The notes below the pieces were generated by a model. That model worked only from the letters and a program-made list of their open reading frames with translations. It was not told where the DNA came from and did no database searches. A DNA stretch of 64,000 bases, from contig NZ_AQUZ01000007.1 of NCBI RefSeq assembly GCF_000372465.1, positions 157,128 through 221,127 on the forward strand. Reading direction: 5' to 3'. A program made the position numbers and the translations under genes. Each line of letters opens with the position of its first letter. Position 1 is the first letter of the stretch. Of the stretch, positions 51,842 through 60,353 are shown one piece after another. The stretch is from Kribbella catacumbae DSM 19601 (GTDB lineage: Bacteria; Actinomycetota; Actinomycetes; Propionibacteriales; Kribbellaceae).

Positions 51842-52480
51842 CTATAGCGAGCGGAGTGCGTGGAGGGCCGCGATCGTGTGATCGACCAGGTCGTCGGGGG
51901 ATGAAGGACGGGCGTGCTCGGGGAGGCCGGACCATTCGATGGTTAGGTCTTCTACGTAGGCGAGCCAGGCGTGGACTGTCATGCGGATCGGCGAGGCGGG
52001 CTCCTGGGTGGGTTCGGCGAGCAGGTCCAGGACGCGGGTGGTGAGGCCGGCGCGGGTTGCGGCGTAGACCTCGACGACGAAGACGTCTCCGCCGGCGGCG
52101 CCGCGGACGAAGGAGATGTAGGAGTCGCGGCGGCGGGTGACGAAGGCGACGAAGGTGAGCAGCATCTGGCGGAGTTGCTCGTCGGCGGGTAGCGCGGGGT
52201 CCGGCTTGGTGACTCGCAGCAGCCGACGGCCGGCGGCGCTCATCACCTCGACGTAGAAGTCGCGCTTGGTCGGGAAGTAGTGGAACAGCAGCCCGCGCGA
52301 GATCCCCGCCTCGGCCGCGACGGCATCGATCGACAGCTCGTGGATCGGCTGGGTCCGCAACATCATCAACCCGATCCCGACCAACTGCTTGCGACGATCC
52401 TCCGCCGTCAACCGCCTGCGCCGCCCATCGACCGCCTCGGAGTCTCTCGGTGGTTTTCCGGGATTCACGCTATTGAGCAT
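51842..52480 (-). CDS. TetR family transcriptional regulator
   Basis: A 212-residue repressor. The N-terminal helix-turn-helix is SIDAVAAEAGISRGLLFHYFPTKRDFY (about residues 50-76), with a ligand-binding helical domain behind it. It begins at the ATG at 52480, inside the operator-like palindrome TGAGCATTGCTCA; GTG at 52468 is an alternative. It is divergent from the acyl-CoA dehydrogenase operon and probably responds to an acyl-CoA. Confidence 0.9.
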   Translation of the reverse strand: MLNSVNPGKPPRDSEAVDGRRRRLTAEDRRKQLVGIGLMMLRTQPIHELSIDAVAAEAGISRGLLFHYFPTKRDFYVEVMSAAGRRLLRVTKPDPALPADEQLRQMLLTFVAFVTRRRDSYISFVRGAAGGDVFVVEVYAATRAGLTTRVLDLLAEPTQEPASPIRMTVHAWLAYVEDLTIEWSGLPEHARPSSPDDLVDHTIAALHALRSL

Positions 52481-52486
52481 TGCTCA
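52474..52486. promoter_or_regulatory. TetR operator palindrome
   Basis: TGAGCATTGCTCA, perfect 6-bp arms around one base, overlapping the tetR start and lying 42 bases before the acyl-CoA dehydrogenase start. This suits autoregulation and control of the divergent operon. Confidence 0.75.
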
Positions 52487-52527
52487 GTAGGTGCGCTACC
52501 GTCAAGGGAGCCGACCGAGGAGACGTG

Positions 52528-53757
52528 ATGGGGTTCGAACCGTCCGCCAGGGCGCAGGAGTTGATCGAGCAGGTCGCCGAGTTCATCCGGACCGAGATCG
52601 AGCCGGTCGAGGCGGAGTTGCACGCCGCGACCAGGGCCGCCGTCGACCCGTGGCAGCCGCAGCCCGCCTTCAAGGAGCTGCAGGCGAAGGCTCGCAAACA
52701 GGGTCTGTGGAACCTGTTCCTGCCACCCGCCGAGCCCGGCAACACGCAGTACGGCGATGGTCTCAGCAATCTCGACTATGCCCCGATCGCTGAGCTGACC
52801 GGCCGTTCCTTCATCGCGCCGTACGTGTTCAACTGCAACGCCCCCGACACCGGCAACATGGAAGTCCTGCTCCGTTACGGCAGCGCCGAGCAGAAGAAGC
52901 AGTGGCTCGAACCGCTGCTGGACGGCACGATCCGCTCGGCGTTCTGCATGACCGAGCCCGACGTCGCCTCCTCCGACGCGACCAACATGGCCGCCACCGC
53001 GATCGTCGACGGCGACGAGGTCGTCATCAATGGCCGCAAGTGGTGGAGCACCGGCGTCGGCCACCCCGACTGCGAACTGCTCATCTTCATGGGTCTCACC
53101 GACCCCGACGCCCACCGGTACGCGCGCCACACGATGGTGCTCGTCCCGCGCTCCACCCCCGGCGTGAAGGTCGAGCGCCTGCTCCCCGCGATGAGCCGGT
53201 ACGACGAACCGCACGGCCACGGCGAAGTCTCCTTCACCGACGTCCGAGTGCCGGCCTCGAACATCCTGGTCGGCCCGGGTCGCGCGTTCGAGATCGCCCA
53301 GGGACGGCTCGGTCCGGGGCGGGTGCACCACTGCATGCGGCTGATCGGTCTCGCCGAGAAGTCGCTCGAGCTGGCGATCCAGCGGGGTACCAGCCGGACC
53401 GCTTTCGGCAAGCCGCTGGTCAACCTCGGCGGCAACCGCGAGCGGATCGCCGACGCGCGGATCGCGATCAACCAGGCTCGCCTGCTCGTACTGCAAACGG
53501 CGTACCTGCTGGACACCAAGGGACTGGCCGGTGCGTTGAGCGAGGTCAGCCAGATCAAGGTCGCCGTACCGCGGATGGCGCAGGACGTGATCGACATGGC
53601 GATCCAGCTGCACGGCGGCGGCGGGCTGTCCGACGACTTCCCGCTGGCGGGTGCGTGGACGACCGCGCGGGCTCTACGACTGGCCGACGGGCCGGACGAG
53701 GTGCATCGTGGAGTGATCGCGAAGATCGAGTTGGCCAAGTACAAGGAGTCCGAGTGA
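52528..53757 (+). CDS. Acyl-CoA dehydrogenase, ACAD10/11-like
   Basis: An FAD enzyme of 409 residues. Motifs FCMTEPDVASSDATNM (about residues 148-163) and NGRKWWSTGVGHPDC match the ACAD10/ACAD11 clade better than ordinary fatty acyl dehydrogenases, as do IQLHGGGGLSDDFPLA and LADGPDEVHR near the end. In that clade, an associated kinase phosphorylates 4-hydroxyacyl-CoA and the dehydrogenase-fold domain removes the phosphate to give an enoyl-CoA. The ATG at 52528 has a GAGGAG signal. The stop overlaps the next start (GTGA). Confidence 0.92.
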   Translation: MGFEPSARAQELIEQVAEFIRTEIEPVEAELHAATRAAVDPWQPQPAFKELQAKARKQGLWNLFLPPAEPGNTQYGDGLSNLDYAPIAELTGRSFIAPYVFNCNAPDTGNMEVLLRYGSAEQKKQWLEPLLDGTIRSAFCMTEPDVASSDATNMAATAIVDGDEVVINGRKWWSTGVGHPDCELLIFMGLTDPDAHRYARHTMVLVPRSTPGVKVERLLPAMSRYDEPHGHGEVSFTDVRVPASNILVGPGRAFEIAQGRLGPGRVHHCMRLIGLAEKSLELAIQRGTSRTAFGKPLVNLGGNRERIADARIAINQARLLVLQTAYLLDTKGLAGALSEVSQIKVAVPRMAQDVIDMAIQLHGGGGLSDDFPLAGAWTTARALRLADGPDEVHRGVIAKIELAKYKESE

Positions 53758-54563
53758 GCAGGGTTCTCGTCACCGGTGGAGCCAGCGGTCTCGGCGCCGC
53801 GCTCGTCGCGCGATTCGTTGCTGAAGGCCACCAAGTGCTCAGTACGGATGTGGCGGCGGAGTCGCCCGCGCCCGACGGAGCGCAGTACCGGCAGCTGAAC
53901 GTGCGCGATGCCGGCGACTGGGACCAGGCGGTCGCGTGGTGTGAGGAGAACTGGGGCGGGCTCGACATCCTGGTGAACAACGCCGGGATCGCGACCGGCG
54001 GCCGGATCGACGTCGAGTCGCTGGACGAGTGGGCTCGCGTCGTCGACATCAACCTGATGGGTGTCGTGCGGGGTTGTCGCGCCTTCACGCCGATGTTCAA
54101 GAGGCAGGGCTCCGGCCACATCGTGAACACGGCGTCCGCGGCCGGGCTCGTGCATCCGCCGATGATGAGCTCCTACAACACGGTCAAGGCGGGCGTCGTC
54201 GCGCTGTCGGAGACGCTCTTGCACGAGCTGCACCCGTACGGCGTTGCCGTGTCCGTCGTCTGCCCGTCCTTCTTCCGTACCAACCTGGCCGACTCGATCC
54301 AGGGCGACGACACCGAGATGGGCGCCTCCGCACGCAGGCTGATCGAGAAGTCGCCCCGTACTGCGGACGACATCGCCACCGTCGTCCTGGCAGGCATCAA
54401 GAAGCGGATCTTCCTGATCATCCCCGACCGCCCGGCCCTCCTCGCCTGGCGCACCAAGCGGTTCGCCCGGCCCCTCTACGACCGCCAGATGCGCAAGGTC
54501 GCCACCCGCGCCCGGGACCGTGCCGAAGCCGCCGCGACGAAGCAGGCTTCCGGAGAGCGGTGA
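53754..54563 (+). CDS. Short-chain dehydrogenase/reductase
   Basis: A 269-residue NAD(P)-dependent oxidoreductase. It has TGGASGLGAALV (about residues 7-18), NNAG, and a catalytic Ser-Tyr-Lys set in NTASAAG and SSYNTVKAG. The GTG at 53754 overlaps the acyl-CoA dehydrogenase stop by four bases; the stop overlaps the next ATG by one base. In this operon it could reduce a 4-oxoacyl-CoA or oxidise a hydroxyacyl-CoA, as the SDR of the levulinate (lva) pathway does. That role is inference. Confidence 0.9.
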   Translation: MSRVLVTGGASGLGAALVARFVAEGHQVLSTDVAAESPAPDGAQYRQLNVRDAGDWDQAVAWCEENWGGLDILVNNAGIATGGRIDVESLDEWARVVDINLMGVVRGCRAFTPMFKRQGSGHIVNTASAAGLVHPPMMSSYNTVKAGVVALSETLLHELHPYGVAVSVVCPSFFRTNLADSIQGDDTEMGASARRLIEKSPRTADDIATVVLAGIKKRIFLIIPDRPALLAWRTKRFARPLYDRQMRKVATRARDRAEAAATKQASGER

Positions 54564-55627
54564 TGGCAGTCGATCAGAGCTCGGTTGAAGGCGCCCGCCC
54601 GGTCCGCGAGGAGGACGCCTTCGACATCCCTTCGGTCGACACCTGGCTCCGGAAGCAGACGACGCTGCCGGCCGGCCTCCCCGAAGTACGGCAGTTCTCC
54701 GGTGGCGCGTCCAACCTGACCTACCTGCTGCGGTACTCCGATCGCGACCTGATCCTGCGGCGGCCGCCGGTTGGGACCAAGGCCAAGGGCGCGCATGACA
54801 TGGGGCGGGAGTATCGGATCCAGCAGCAGCTGGCGCCGGTGTTCCCGTACGTGCCGACAATGGTTGCTCACTGCAACGATGACGCCGTGATCGGGTCCGA
54901 GTTCTACGTGATGGAGCGGATCCCCGGCACCATACCGCGGCGGTCTGAGCTGGGCGTCGACCTCACGCCGGAGCAGACCCGCCAGCTCGGGTACAAGTTG
55001 ATCGACACGCTGGTCGACCTGCACCAAGTCGATCCGGCCGCGGCGGGGCTTGCTGATCTCGGGAAGGGCGAGGGGTTCGTCGAGCGGCAGGTCAGTGGAT
55101 GGAGCGGGCGGTACCGGAAGGCCAAGACCTGGAACGTGCCGAGCTTCGAGAAGGTGATGGCCTGGCTCGAGGCGAACCGGCCGCCCGACGTACGGATCTG
55201 CGTGATCCACAACGACTTCCGGCTCGACAACGTCGTCCTCGCGCCCGACGACCCGGAGCGGATCGTCGGCGTGCTCGACTGGGAGCTCGCGACGCTCGGC
55301 GACCCGCTGATGGATCTGGGCAGCGCGCTCGCGTACTGGGTGCAGGCCGACGACGACTGGGCTTTCCGCCGGTTCCGGCTGCAGCCGTCCGACGTACCGG
55401 GGATGATCGGCCGCGACGAGATCGTCCGCTACTACTGCGAGAAGTCCGGGCTCGACGCGTCGAACTGGGCGTTCTACGAGGTGTTCGGGCTGTTCCGGCT
55501 CGCGGTGATCGCGCAGCAGATCTACTACCGGTACCACCACAAGCAGACTCGCAATCCGCGCTTCAAGAACCTTTGGCTGCCGGTCAACCTGCTGGAGCGG
55601 CGCTGCCGCAGAATCATGAGCCGCTGA
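54563..55627 (+). CDS. APH-family phosphotransferase, ACAD10/LvaA-like
   Basis: A 354-residue kinase of the aminoglycoside-phosphotransferase fold. The catalytic Brenner motif is CVIHNDFRLDN (HxDxxxxN, about residues 213-223). The metal Asp lies in VLDWELATLGDPLMDLG, and the N-terminal FSGGASNLTYLLR is typical of the ACAD10/11 kinase domain and of LvaA. In those proteins it phosphorylates the 4-hydroxyl of acyl-CoA. In animals the two domains are fused; here the kinase is a separate gene two places after the ACAD gene. Start ATG at 54563; the stop abuts the next gene. Confidence 0.9.
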   Translation: MAVDQSSVEGARPVREEDAFDIPSVDTWLRKQTTLPAGLPEVRQFSGGASNLTYLLRYSDRDLILRRPPVGTKAKGAHDMGREYRIQQQLAPVFPYVPTMVAHCNDDAVIGSEFYVMERIPGTIPRRSELGVDLTPEQTRQLGYKLIDTLVDLHQVDPAAAGLADLGKGEGFVERQVSGWSGRYRKAKTWNVPSFEKVMAWLEANRPPDVRICVIHNDFRLDNVVLAPDDPERIVGVLDWELATLGDPLMDLGSALAYWVQADDDWAFRRFRLQPSDVPGMIGRDEIVRYYCEKSGLDASNWAFYEVFGLFRLAVIAQQIYYRYHHKQTRNPRFKNLWLPVNLLERRCRRIMSR

Positions 55628-56311
55628 ATGCCGACCATCTACCTGATCCGGCACGCGCAGGCGTCGTTCGGTCGCAGCGACTACGACCGGCTCTCGCCGC
55701 AGGGCGAGCAGCAGTCCGCGCTGCTCGGGGAGGCGCTGATCGCCCGCGGCCTGAAACCGTCGCTGGTCGTCGCGGGCGAGATGCGACGACACGCGCAGAC
55801 GGCGGAGATCGCCTTGCGCACGGCGGGTCTCGACGTACCGGTTGAGGTCGATGCGGGGCTCAACGAGTTCGATCACGACCAGGTGATCGTTGCGTACAAG
55901 CCTGCCTACAAGCGCCGCGCAGTACTGCTTGCCGATCTTGCCCGGAGTGGTCATCCGGCTCGCGCGTTCCAGGAGATGTTCGGTGCCGCGACCGAGCGAT
56001 GGGCTTTGAGCGATGGTGGTGGCTATCCAGAGTCCTTCGCCGCGTTCTGCCAGCGCTCGGAAGACGCAGTACGCCGTACTGCGGGTCGTCTCGGCAAAGG
56101 GGAGACCGCGATCGTGTTCACCTCCGGTGGCCCGATTGCAGCGGTCACGAGCCGGCTGCTCGCCGGTGCCGACGACCTGTGGCTCAAACTCAACCCGGTC
56201 ACGGTCAACACCGCGATCACCAAGGTGACCTCCGGGCGCAGCGGGCTGACCCTGGTCAGCTACAACGAACACGGCCATCTCGACGGGACCGAACTGCTCT
56301 CCTACAGATAG
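55628..56311 (+). CDS. Histidine phosphatase fold protein lacking the second catalytic His
   Basis: A 227-residue protein of the phosphoglycerate-mutase/acid-phosphatase fold. The phospho-accepting LIRHAQASFG (about residues 6-15) and a second Arg are present. The late motif, usually H-G, reads IVFTSGGPIAAV, so the second His is Ser. Such a change is seen in some actinobacterial relatives, from memory. Activity could be altered or lost. It starts immediately after the kinase stop, inside the ACAD operon. Confidence 0.85.
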   Translation: MPTIYLIRHAQASFGRSDYDRLSPQGEQQSALLGEALIARGLKPSLVVAGEMRRHAQTAEIALRTAGLDVPVEVDAGLNEFDHDQVIVAYKPAYKRRAVLLADLARSGHPARAFQEMFGAATERWALSDGGGYPESFAAFCQRSEDAVRRTAGRLGKGETAIVFTSGGPIAAVTSRLLAGADDLWLKLNPVTVNTAITKVTSGRSGLTLVSYNEHGHLDGTELLSYR

Positions 56312-56320
56312 GGCGACTTG

Positions 56321-57064
56321 ATGCGACGCAACATCCTGATCACCGGGGCGAGCTCGGGACTCGGTGAGGAGATGGCCCGGCAGTTCGCCGCCAAGGGTCA
56401 TCCGCTGGCGCTGACTGCTCGGCGCGAGGACCGGCTGAAGGCTCTGCAGGCGGAGCTGACCACGGCACACCCCGGGCTCACCGTGCTGATCCGCCGGCTC
56501 GACGTGAACGACCACGACGCGGTGTTCGAGACGTTCCGCTCGATCGACGCCGAGCTGCCGCTGGATCGCATCATCGTGAACGCCGGGATCGGGAAGGGAG
56601 CGCCGCTCGGTACCGGGCGGTTCGACGCGAATCTGGTGACCGCGCAGACGAACTTCACCGCCGTACTGGCTCAGGCAGAGGCCGCGCTGGAGCTGTTCCG
56701 GGCGCGGAACGCGGGGCACCTGGTCTTCATCTCGTCGGTGGCGGCACTGCGCGGGATGCCGAAGTCGGTCACGACGTACGCCGCGACCAAGGCCGCCGTG
56801 GCGACGCTGGCCGAAGGGCTCCAGGTGGAACTGCTCGGCAAGCCGATCAAGGTGAGCACGATCTTCCCCGGCTACATCAGGACCGAGCTGAACGAGCACG
56901 TGGCCAGAACCCCGCTGATCGTCGACACCGTTCCCGGCGTCCGGGCGATGGTGGCGGCGATCGAAGCGGAGAAGACGAAGGCGTTCGTGCCGCCGTGGCC
57001 GTGGGTGCCGATGGCAAGGATCCTGAAGTACGCTCCGCTGCCGCTACTGAAGAGGATGATCTGA
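56321..57064 (+). CDS. Short-chain dehydrogenase/reductase
   Basis: A second SDR of 247 residues, not a close copy of the first. It has TGASSGLGEEMA (about residues 8-19), a NAG motif and the catalytic YAATKAA. The C-terminus PLPLLKRMI is short. The ATG at 56321 is preferred; TTG at 56318 is possible. It lies within the operon, ten bases from the preceding stop. Substrate unknown; likely a hydroxy- or oxoacyl compound of the same pathway. Confidence 0.88.
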   Translation: MRRNILITGASSGLGEEMARQFAAKGHPLALTARREDRLKALQAELTTAHPGLTVLIRRLDVNDHDAVFETFRSIDAELPLDRIIVNAGIGKGAPLGTGRFDANLVTAQTNFTAVLAQAEAALELFRARNAGHLVFISSVAALRGMPKSVTTYAATKAAVATLAEGLQVELLGKPIKVSTIFPGYIRTELNEHVARTPLIVDTVPGVRAMVAAIEAEKTKAFVPPWPWVPMARILKYAPLPLLKRMI

Positions 57065-58009
57065 ATGCGCTGGGGTCTGACCGTTCCGCTGACCGGAGTA
57101 CCGCTGCGGGACCACAAGCCGCTGATCGCCGAGCTGGCTTCGCTCGGGTACACCGATCTGTGGTCGGCCGAGGTGGCGGGTGCGGATGCGTTCACACCGT
57201 TGGTGCTCGCGTCGGAGTGGGATTCCGAGCTGCGGCTGGGGACGGCCGTCGTACCGGTGCATACGCGGGGGCCGGCGGCGCTGGCGATGAGTGCGGCCGC
57301 GTTGGCTGAGCTGGCGCCCGGGCGGTTCGTGCTGGGGATCGGGGCTTCGTCGGAGACGATTGTCACCGGGTGGAACGGGATCGCGTACGACCCGCCGCTT
57401 GCGCGGACCCGCGACGTACTGCGGTTCCTGCGGTCCGCGTTCGCCGGGGAGAAGGTGGACGGGGAGTTCGACAGCTTCACGATCCAGCGCTTCCGGTTGG
57501 AGAAGGCGCCCGAGGTTCCGCCGGCGATCATGCTCGCCGCGTTGCGACCGCAGATGCTGCGGCTGGCAGCGCGGGAGGCGGACGGGGCGATCACCAATTG
57601 GCTGTCGGCGGACGACGTACGGCAGGTCCGTGCTGAGCTGGGCGACGACAAGGAGCTGGCGGCGCGGATCTTCGTCTGCGTCACCGAGGACGCCGAGATG
57701 GCACGCAACATCGGCCGCTTCCTGATCGCCACCTATTTGACCGTGCCCGGCTACGCGGCCTTCCACGACTGGCTGGGCCGCGGCGAAGCGATGAAGACGA
57801 TGCGTGACGCGTGGGCCGCGGGGGATCGGAACGCGGCGATGGCCGCGGTACCGGTCGAGGTGATCGACGACCTGATCGTGCACGGCTCAGCCGCGGACTG
57901 CCGAGCCCAGATCAACCAGTACGTCGCCAACGGCCTGAACACCCCAATCCTTGCTGCTCTTCCCACTGGCGCCGACCTCCTGGACACAGCCCGCAGCCTC
58001 GCGCCGTAA
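57065..58009 (+). CDS. LLM class F420-dependent oxidoreductase
   Basis: A 314-residue luciferase-like monooxygenase-fold enzyme, F420- or flavin-dependent. Typical segments are a beta-strand start WGLTVPLTG, the LGTAVVPVHTRGP motif, and ELAPGRFVLGIGASS (about residues 78-92). F420-binding TIM-barrel proteins of this length are abundant in actinobacteria. It starts one base after the SDR stop and ends the operon. Its role in the pathway is unknown. Confidence 0.88.
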   Translation: MRWGLTVPLTGVPLRDHKPLIAELASLGYTDLWSAEVAGADAFTPLVLASEWDSELRLGTAVVPVHTRGPAALAMSAAALAELAPGRFVLGIGASSETIVTGWNGIAYDPPLARTRDVLRFLRSAFAGEKVDGEFDSFTIQRFRLEKAPEVPPAIMLAALRPQMLRLAAREADGAITNWLSADDVRQVRAELGDDKELAARIFVCVTEDAEMARNIGRFLIATYLTVPGYAAFHDWLGRGEAMKTMRDAWAAGDRNAAMAAVPVEVIDDLIVHGSAADCRAQINQYVANGLNTPILAALPTGADLLDTARSLAP

Positions 58010-58860
58010 CCCCCACGCCACTCCTCCGTCGCGGCTCCCACCCACCCTTCCCCCGCGGCTCCTCCGTCGCCGCTTTACGCGGGCCAGGACGGACCGACTT
58101 TGGGCACCCGCTGGTCGACGTACTGGTTGGTAGTTGGCTGGCGGGTGCCCAAGGTTGTGGGGAGTGGGCGGGAGGCGGCGGTAAAGGCCTCGCGGCGTAC
58201 GGCAGCCGAGGTCGGTACGACGCGCGCCGCATTCCACGCTGTACGGCGTACGCGAGCGACCTTCACACCAAGTTGCGGTACTCGCGTCGGGTGGTGGCGG
58301 AGGCCGTGTCGATCCATTGGAGTTCCCAGACATCGCTGGCAACGTTGAACTGCCGGCCGACGCCGACCCAGCGCCCGGCCATGGCTTTGCCCATCGGGTC
58401 GATGGACCAGCTGGATGGCTCCGTGATACTCCCGTCCGTGATAGTAGCCGTCGGTACTGGTGGCTTCCGACCAGGTGCCGGTGGCAACGGTTCCGCGCAG
58501 GGTGAGATCGAGCCGGAAGCATCCACACCGCCTCAGGCTGTACTCGGCGAGGTATGCCGAATTCTCGACGAGCGGCGACCTGCCGAGGAGACGATTCGGG
58601 CGATACGTCGCGTGCTTGATCCGCGGTCAACAGTTCCGGGCCACTCTGGATCTGGATTACCTGGGACAACCCCGATGAACATCTGAACCACCACACGGCC
58701 GGGATTGCCCGCCATCTAACGGCGCTCGATCGGCAGGCGGGCGCCACCATTCCTGCATCACCCCCGCTGAGCTGAAGCTGCCGGCCATGGAGCTGGAACG
58801 ACTTGCAGGGCAGGCTTCGGGCTGATGTTCGTCGCAGCCACACACCCCTTACGCCGGGTG
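58010..58860. other. Decayed gene region without an intact gene
   Basis: About 850 bases between the LLM gene and a lipid-anchored-type gene. It contains an inverted repeat with perfect 12-bp arms (TTGGGCACCCGC at 58100-58111, GCGGGTGCCCAA at 58141-58152). Broken minus-strand coding sequence is listed separately. Plus-strand fragments at about 58530-58825 (for example WDNPDEHLNHHTAGIARHL and AELKLPAMELERLAGQASG in different frames) also look like remnants. No intact gene or clear promoter is visible. Confidence 0.55.
58263..58530 (-). pseudogene. Remnant of an XRE-type regulator C-terminal domain
   Basis: On the minus strand two frames join into one plausible protein: LTLRGTVATGTWSEATSTDG and YYHGREYHGAIQLV, then after a frameshift near 58400-58410 DPMGKAMAGRWVGVGRQF and WELQWIDTASATTRREYRNLV. 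From memory this resembles the C-terminal domain behind a helix-turn-helix in some actinobacterial regulators. The N-terminal HTH is missing or too decayed to see. Confidence 0.45.
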
Positions 58861-59550
58861 TCAGTTGGGGGTGAGATGGAAGACGCGGATGCAGGCGTCC
58901 TGGATGATGACCTGGCCGGACATCGTCTGGCCTTTGGTGGTGCCGGAGATCTGGACCAGGTAGGGGTTCTGGCCGATGGCTGCGCCGTCGATGGTGAGCT
59001 TGGTCGGTGCCTTGATCAGTGCGCTGATGAGGGTCGGGATCAAGGACTTGACCTCGGAGCAGCTCAGGGCGATCGCAGCCTCAGTGTTGTCGGCGTTCAG
59101 ATGGCCGACGAACAGGCCGGCGAGGGCGACGGCGTCGGCCTTCGTGGTGCCGGTCGGTCTGCTGGGAACCGCCTTCGTGGGCACCACCTTGGTCGGCACT
59201 GCCTTGCTGGGCACTGGCTTGGTCGGTGCCGACGTCTTCGGGGGCGCGGGCGGGCTCGCGTTGCGCGTCGGAGTATTGATCGGAGCACCCGAGGGCGACG
59301 CTCCCGGAGCAGTACCGCCGTCGTTCTCGCCCGACGCCAGCGTGTAGGTCACGAAGCCCCCGATGCCCAGGATGGCGAGGACCAGCACCACGATCAGCGC
59401 GATGATGAGGCCGGCCCGGTTCTTGCGCGGCGGGCCGCCATACGGCGGAGCTGCCCAGTTGCCGCCCTGCGGCTGGTACGGCTGCTGCTGCCAGCTCGGC
59501 AGGTCCTGCGGCCGGGGATCCTGCGGTCCGGAAGGCGGTGGGTAGCTCAC
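58861..59550 (-). CDS. Proline-rich, single-pass membrane protein
   Basis: A 229-residue protein. A Pro/Gln-rich cytoplasmic segment (about residues 1-45) leads to one transmembrane helix (about 46-67), then a Thr/Pro/Lys linker with four five-residue repeats of the type AVPTK. A C-terminal domain of about 90 residues with two Cys (SCSEV and DACIR) follows; it resembles small DUF4878-like or lipoprotein-type domains of actinobacterial cell envelopes. The start is GTG at 59550. Function unknown. Confidence 0.75.
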   Translation of the reverse strand: MSYPPPSGPQDPRPQDLPSWQQQPYQPQGGNWAAPPYGGPPRKNRAGLIIALIVVLVLAILGIGGFVTYTLASGENDGGTAPGASPSGAPINTPTRNASPPAPPKTSAPTKPVPSKAVPTKVVPTKAVPSRPTGTTKADAVALAGLFVGHLNADNTEAAIALSCSEVKSLIPTLISALIKAPTKLTIDGAAIGQNPYLVQISGTTKGQTMSGQVIIQDACIRVFHLTPN

Positions 59551-59628
59551 AAGATCAGTGTCGCAGCGAGAGGGCCAAATACCGCGTGCCGGAAGCGCGC
59601 ACCTGGTGTGGTGCAGCAGACTAACCGG

Positions 59629-60309
59629 GTGACCGATCGTTCACGGGTAGTCAGGGCCGCTGTCGTCGCGTTGGTGGTCGGGCTCGTGCTGGGGTTCCTG
59701 ACCCAGTACCTGCAGGGTCACCTGCCGGGCAACTGGAACACCCTGGCCAACTCGGGCGTTGTCTGGGTGGTCTTCGCCTTCGCGGTGACCGCCGTACTGC
59801 GACTGTCGACCGGCTGGTCCGCCCTGCTCGGTTTCATCACCCTCTTCGGAGCTCTTGCCGGGTACTACGTATCGGCGCGCTTCATCGAGGACGTCACCAG
59901 TTCCGTGTCGACCATGGCTGTCTGGTTGCTGGCCGCGATCGTCGGCGGACCGGTCTTCGGCGTCGCGGGCGGATGGTGGAGCGAGGGCGCCGCGGTTCGC
60001 AGTACCGGGAGTTGGTGGAGCACGGGTGGCGGATCGCTTCGGAGCGAAGGACGGTGGTTGCAACTGAGCCGCCCGGTCATCGGCGTAGCGCTGCTCAGCG
60101 GCGTGTTCCTTGCCGAGGGCATCTACTTGCTCTGGCAGGTGGAGAACAAGCACGCCTCCGGCCGGGTGGAGGTCGTCCTCGCGATCCTCGCGCCGATCGT
60201 GCTCGCGCGCACCACCCGCGACCGGCTGACCGGTCTGCTCCTGCTGATCCCACTCGGCCTGCTGGGGATGGCCTTCTACCGCCTGCTCAACGCCCTGCTA
60301 GCCGCTTGA
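59629..60309 (+). CDS. DUF6518-like multi-pass membrane protein
   Basis: A 226-residue protein with about six transmembrane helices (for example about 12-32, 42-60, 64-83, 95-115, 150-170, 180-220). The GTG at 59629 is preceded by no strong signal; longer frames extend upstream without support. The family assignment is from memory of actinobacterial proteins that combine a WWSEGA-like motif with six helices. It is divergent from the proline-rich membrane protein gene. Confidence 0.65.
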   Translation: MTDRSRVVRAAVVALVVGLVLGFLTQYLQGHLPGNWNTLANSGVVWVVFAFAVTAVLRLSTGWSALLGFITLFGALAGYYVSARFIEDVTSSVSTMAVWLLAAIVGGPVFGVAGGWWSEGAAVRSTGSWWSTGGGSLRSEGRWLQLSRPVIGVALLSGVFLAEGIYLLWQVENKHASGRVEVVLAILAPIVLARTTRDRLTGLLLLIPLGLLGMAFYRLLNALLAA

Positions 60310-60353
60310 TTGCCGCGTGAGCTCACGGGCCGTAGTCTCCCAGTCGAAGGGGT

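Noticed and set aside
53555..54860. Long minus-strand frames opposite the ACAD, SDR and kinase genes
   Set aside because: Codon pattern and motifs clearly favour the plus-strand operon.
58825..60309. Extended 494-codon version of the membrane protein starting at 58825
   Set aside because: The first 268 codons are antisense to the proline-rich protein gene; homology-like hydrophobic sequence begins only at the GTG at 59629.
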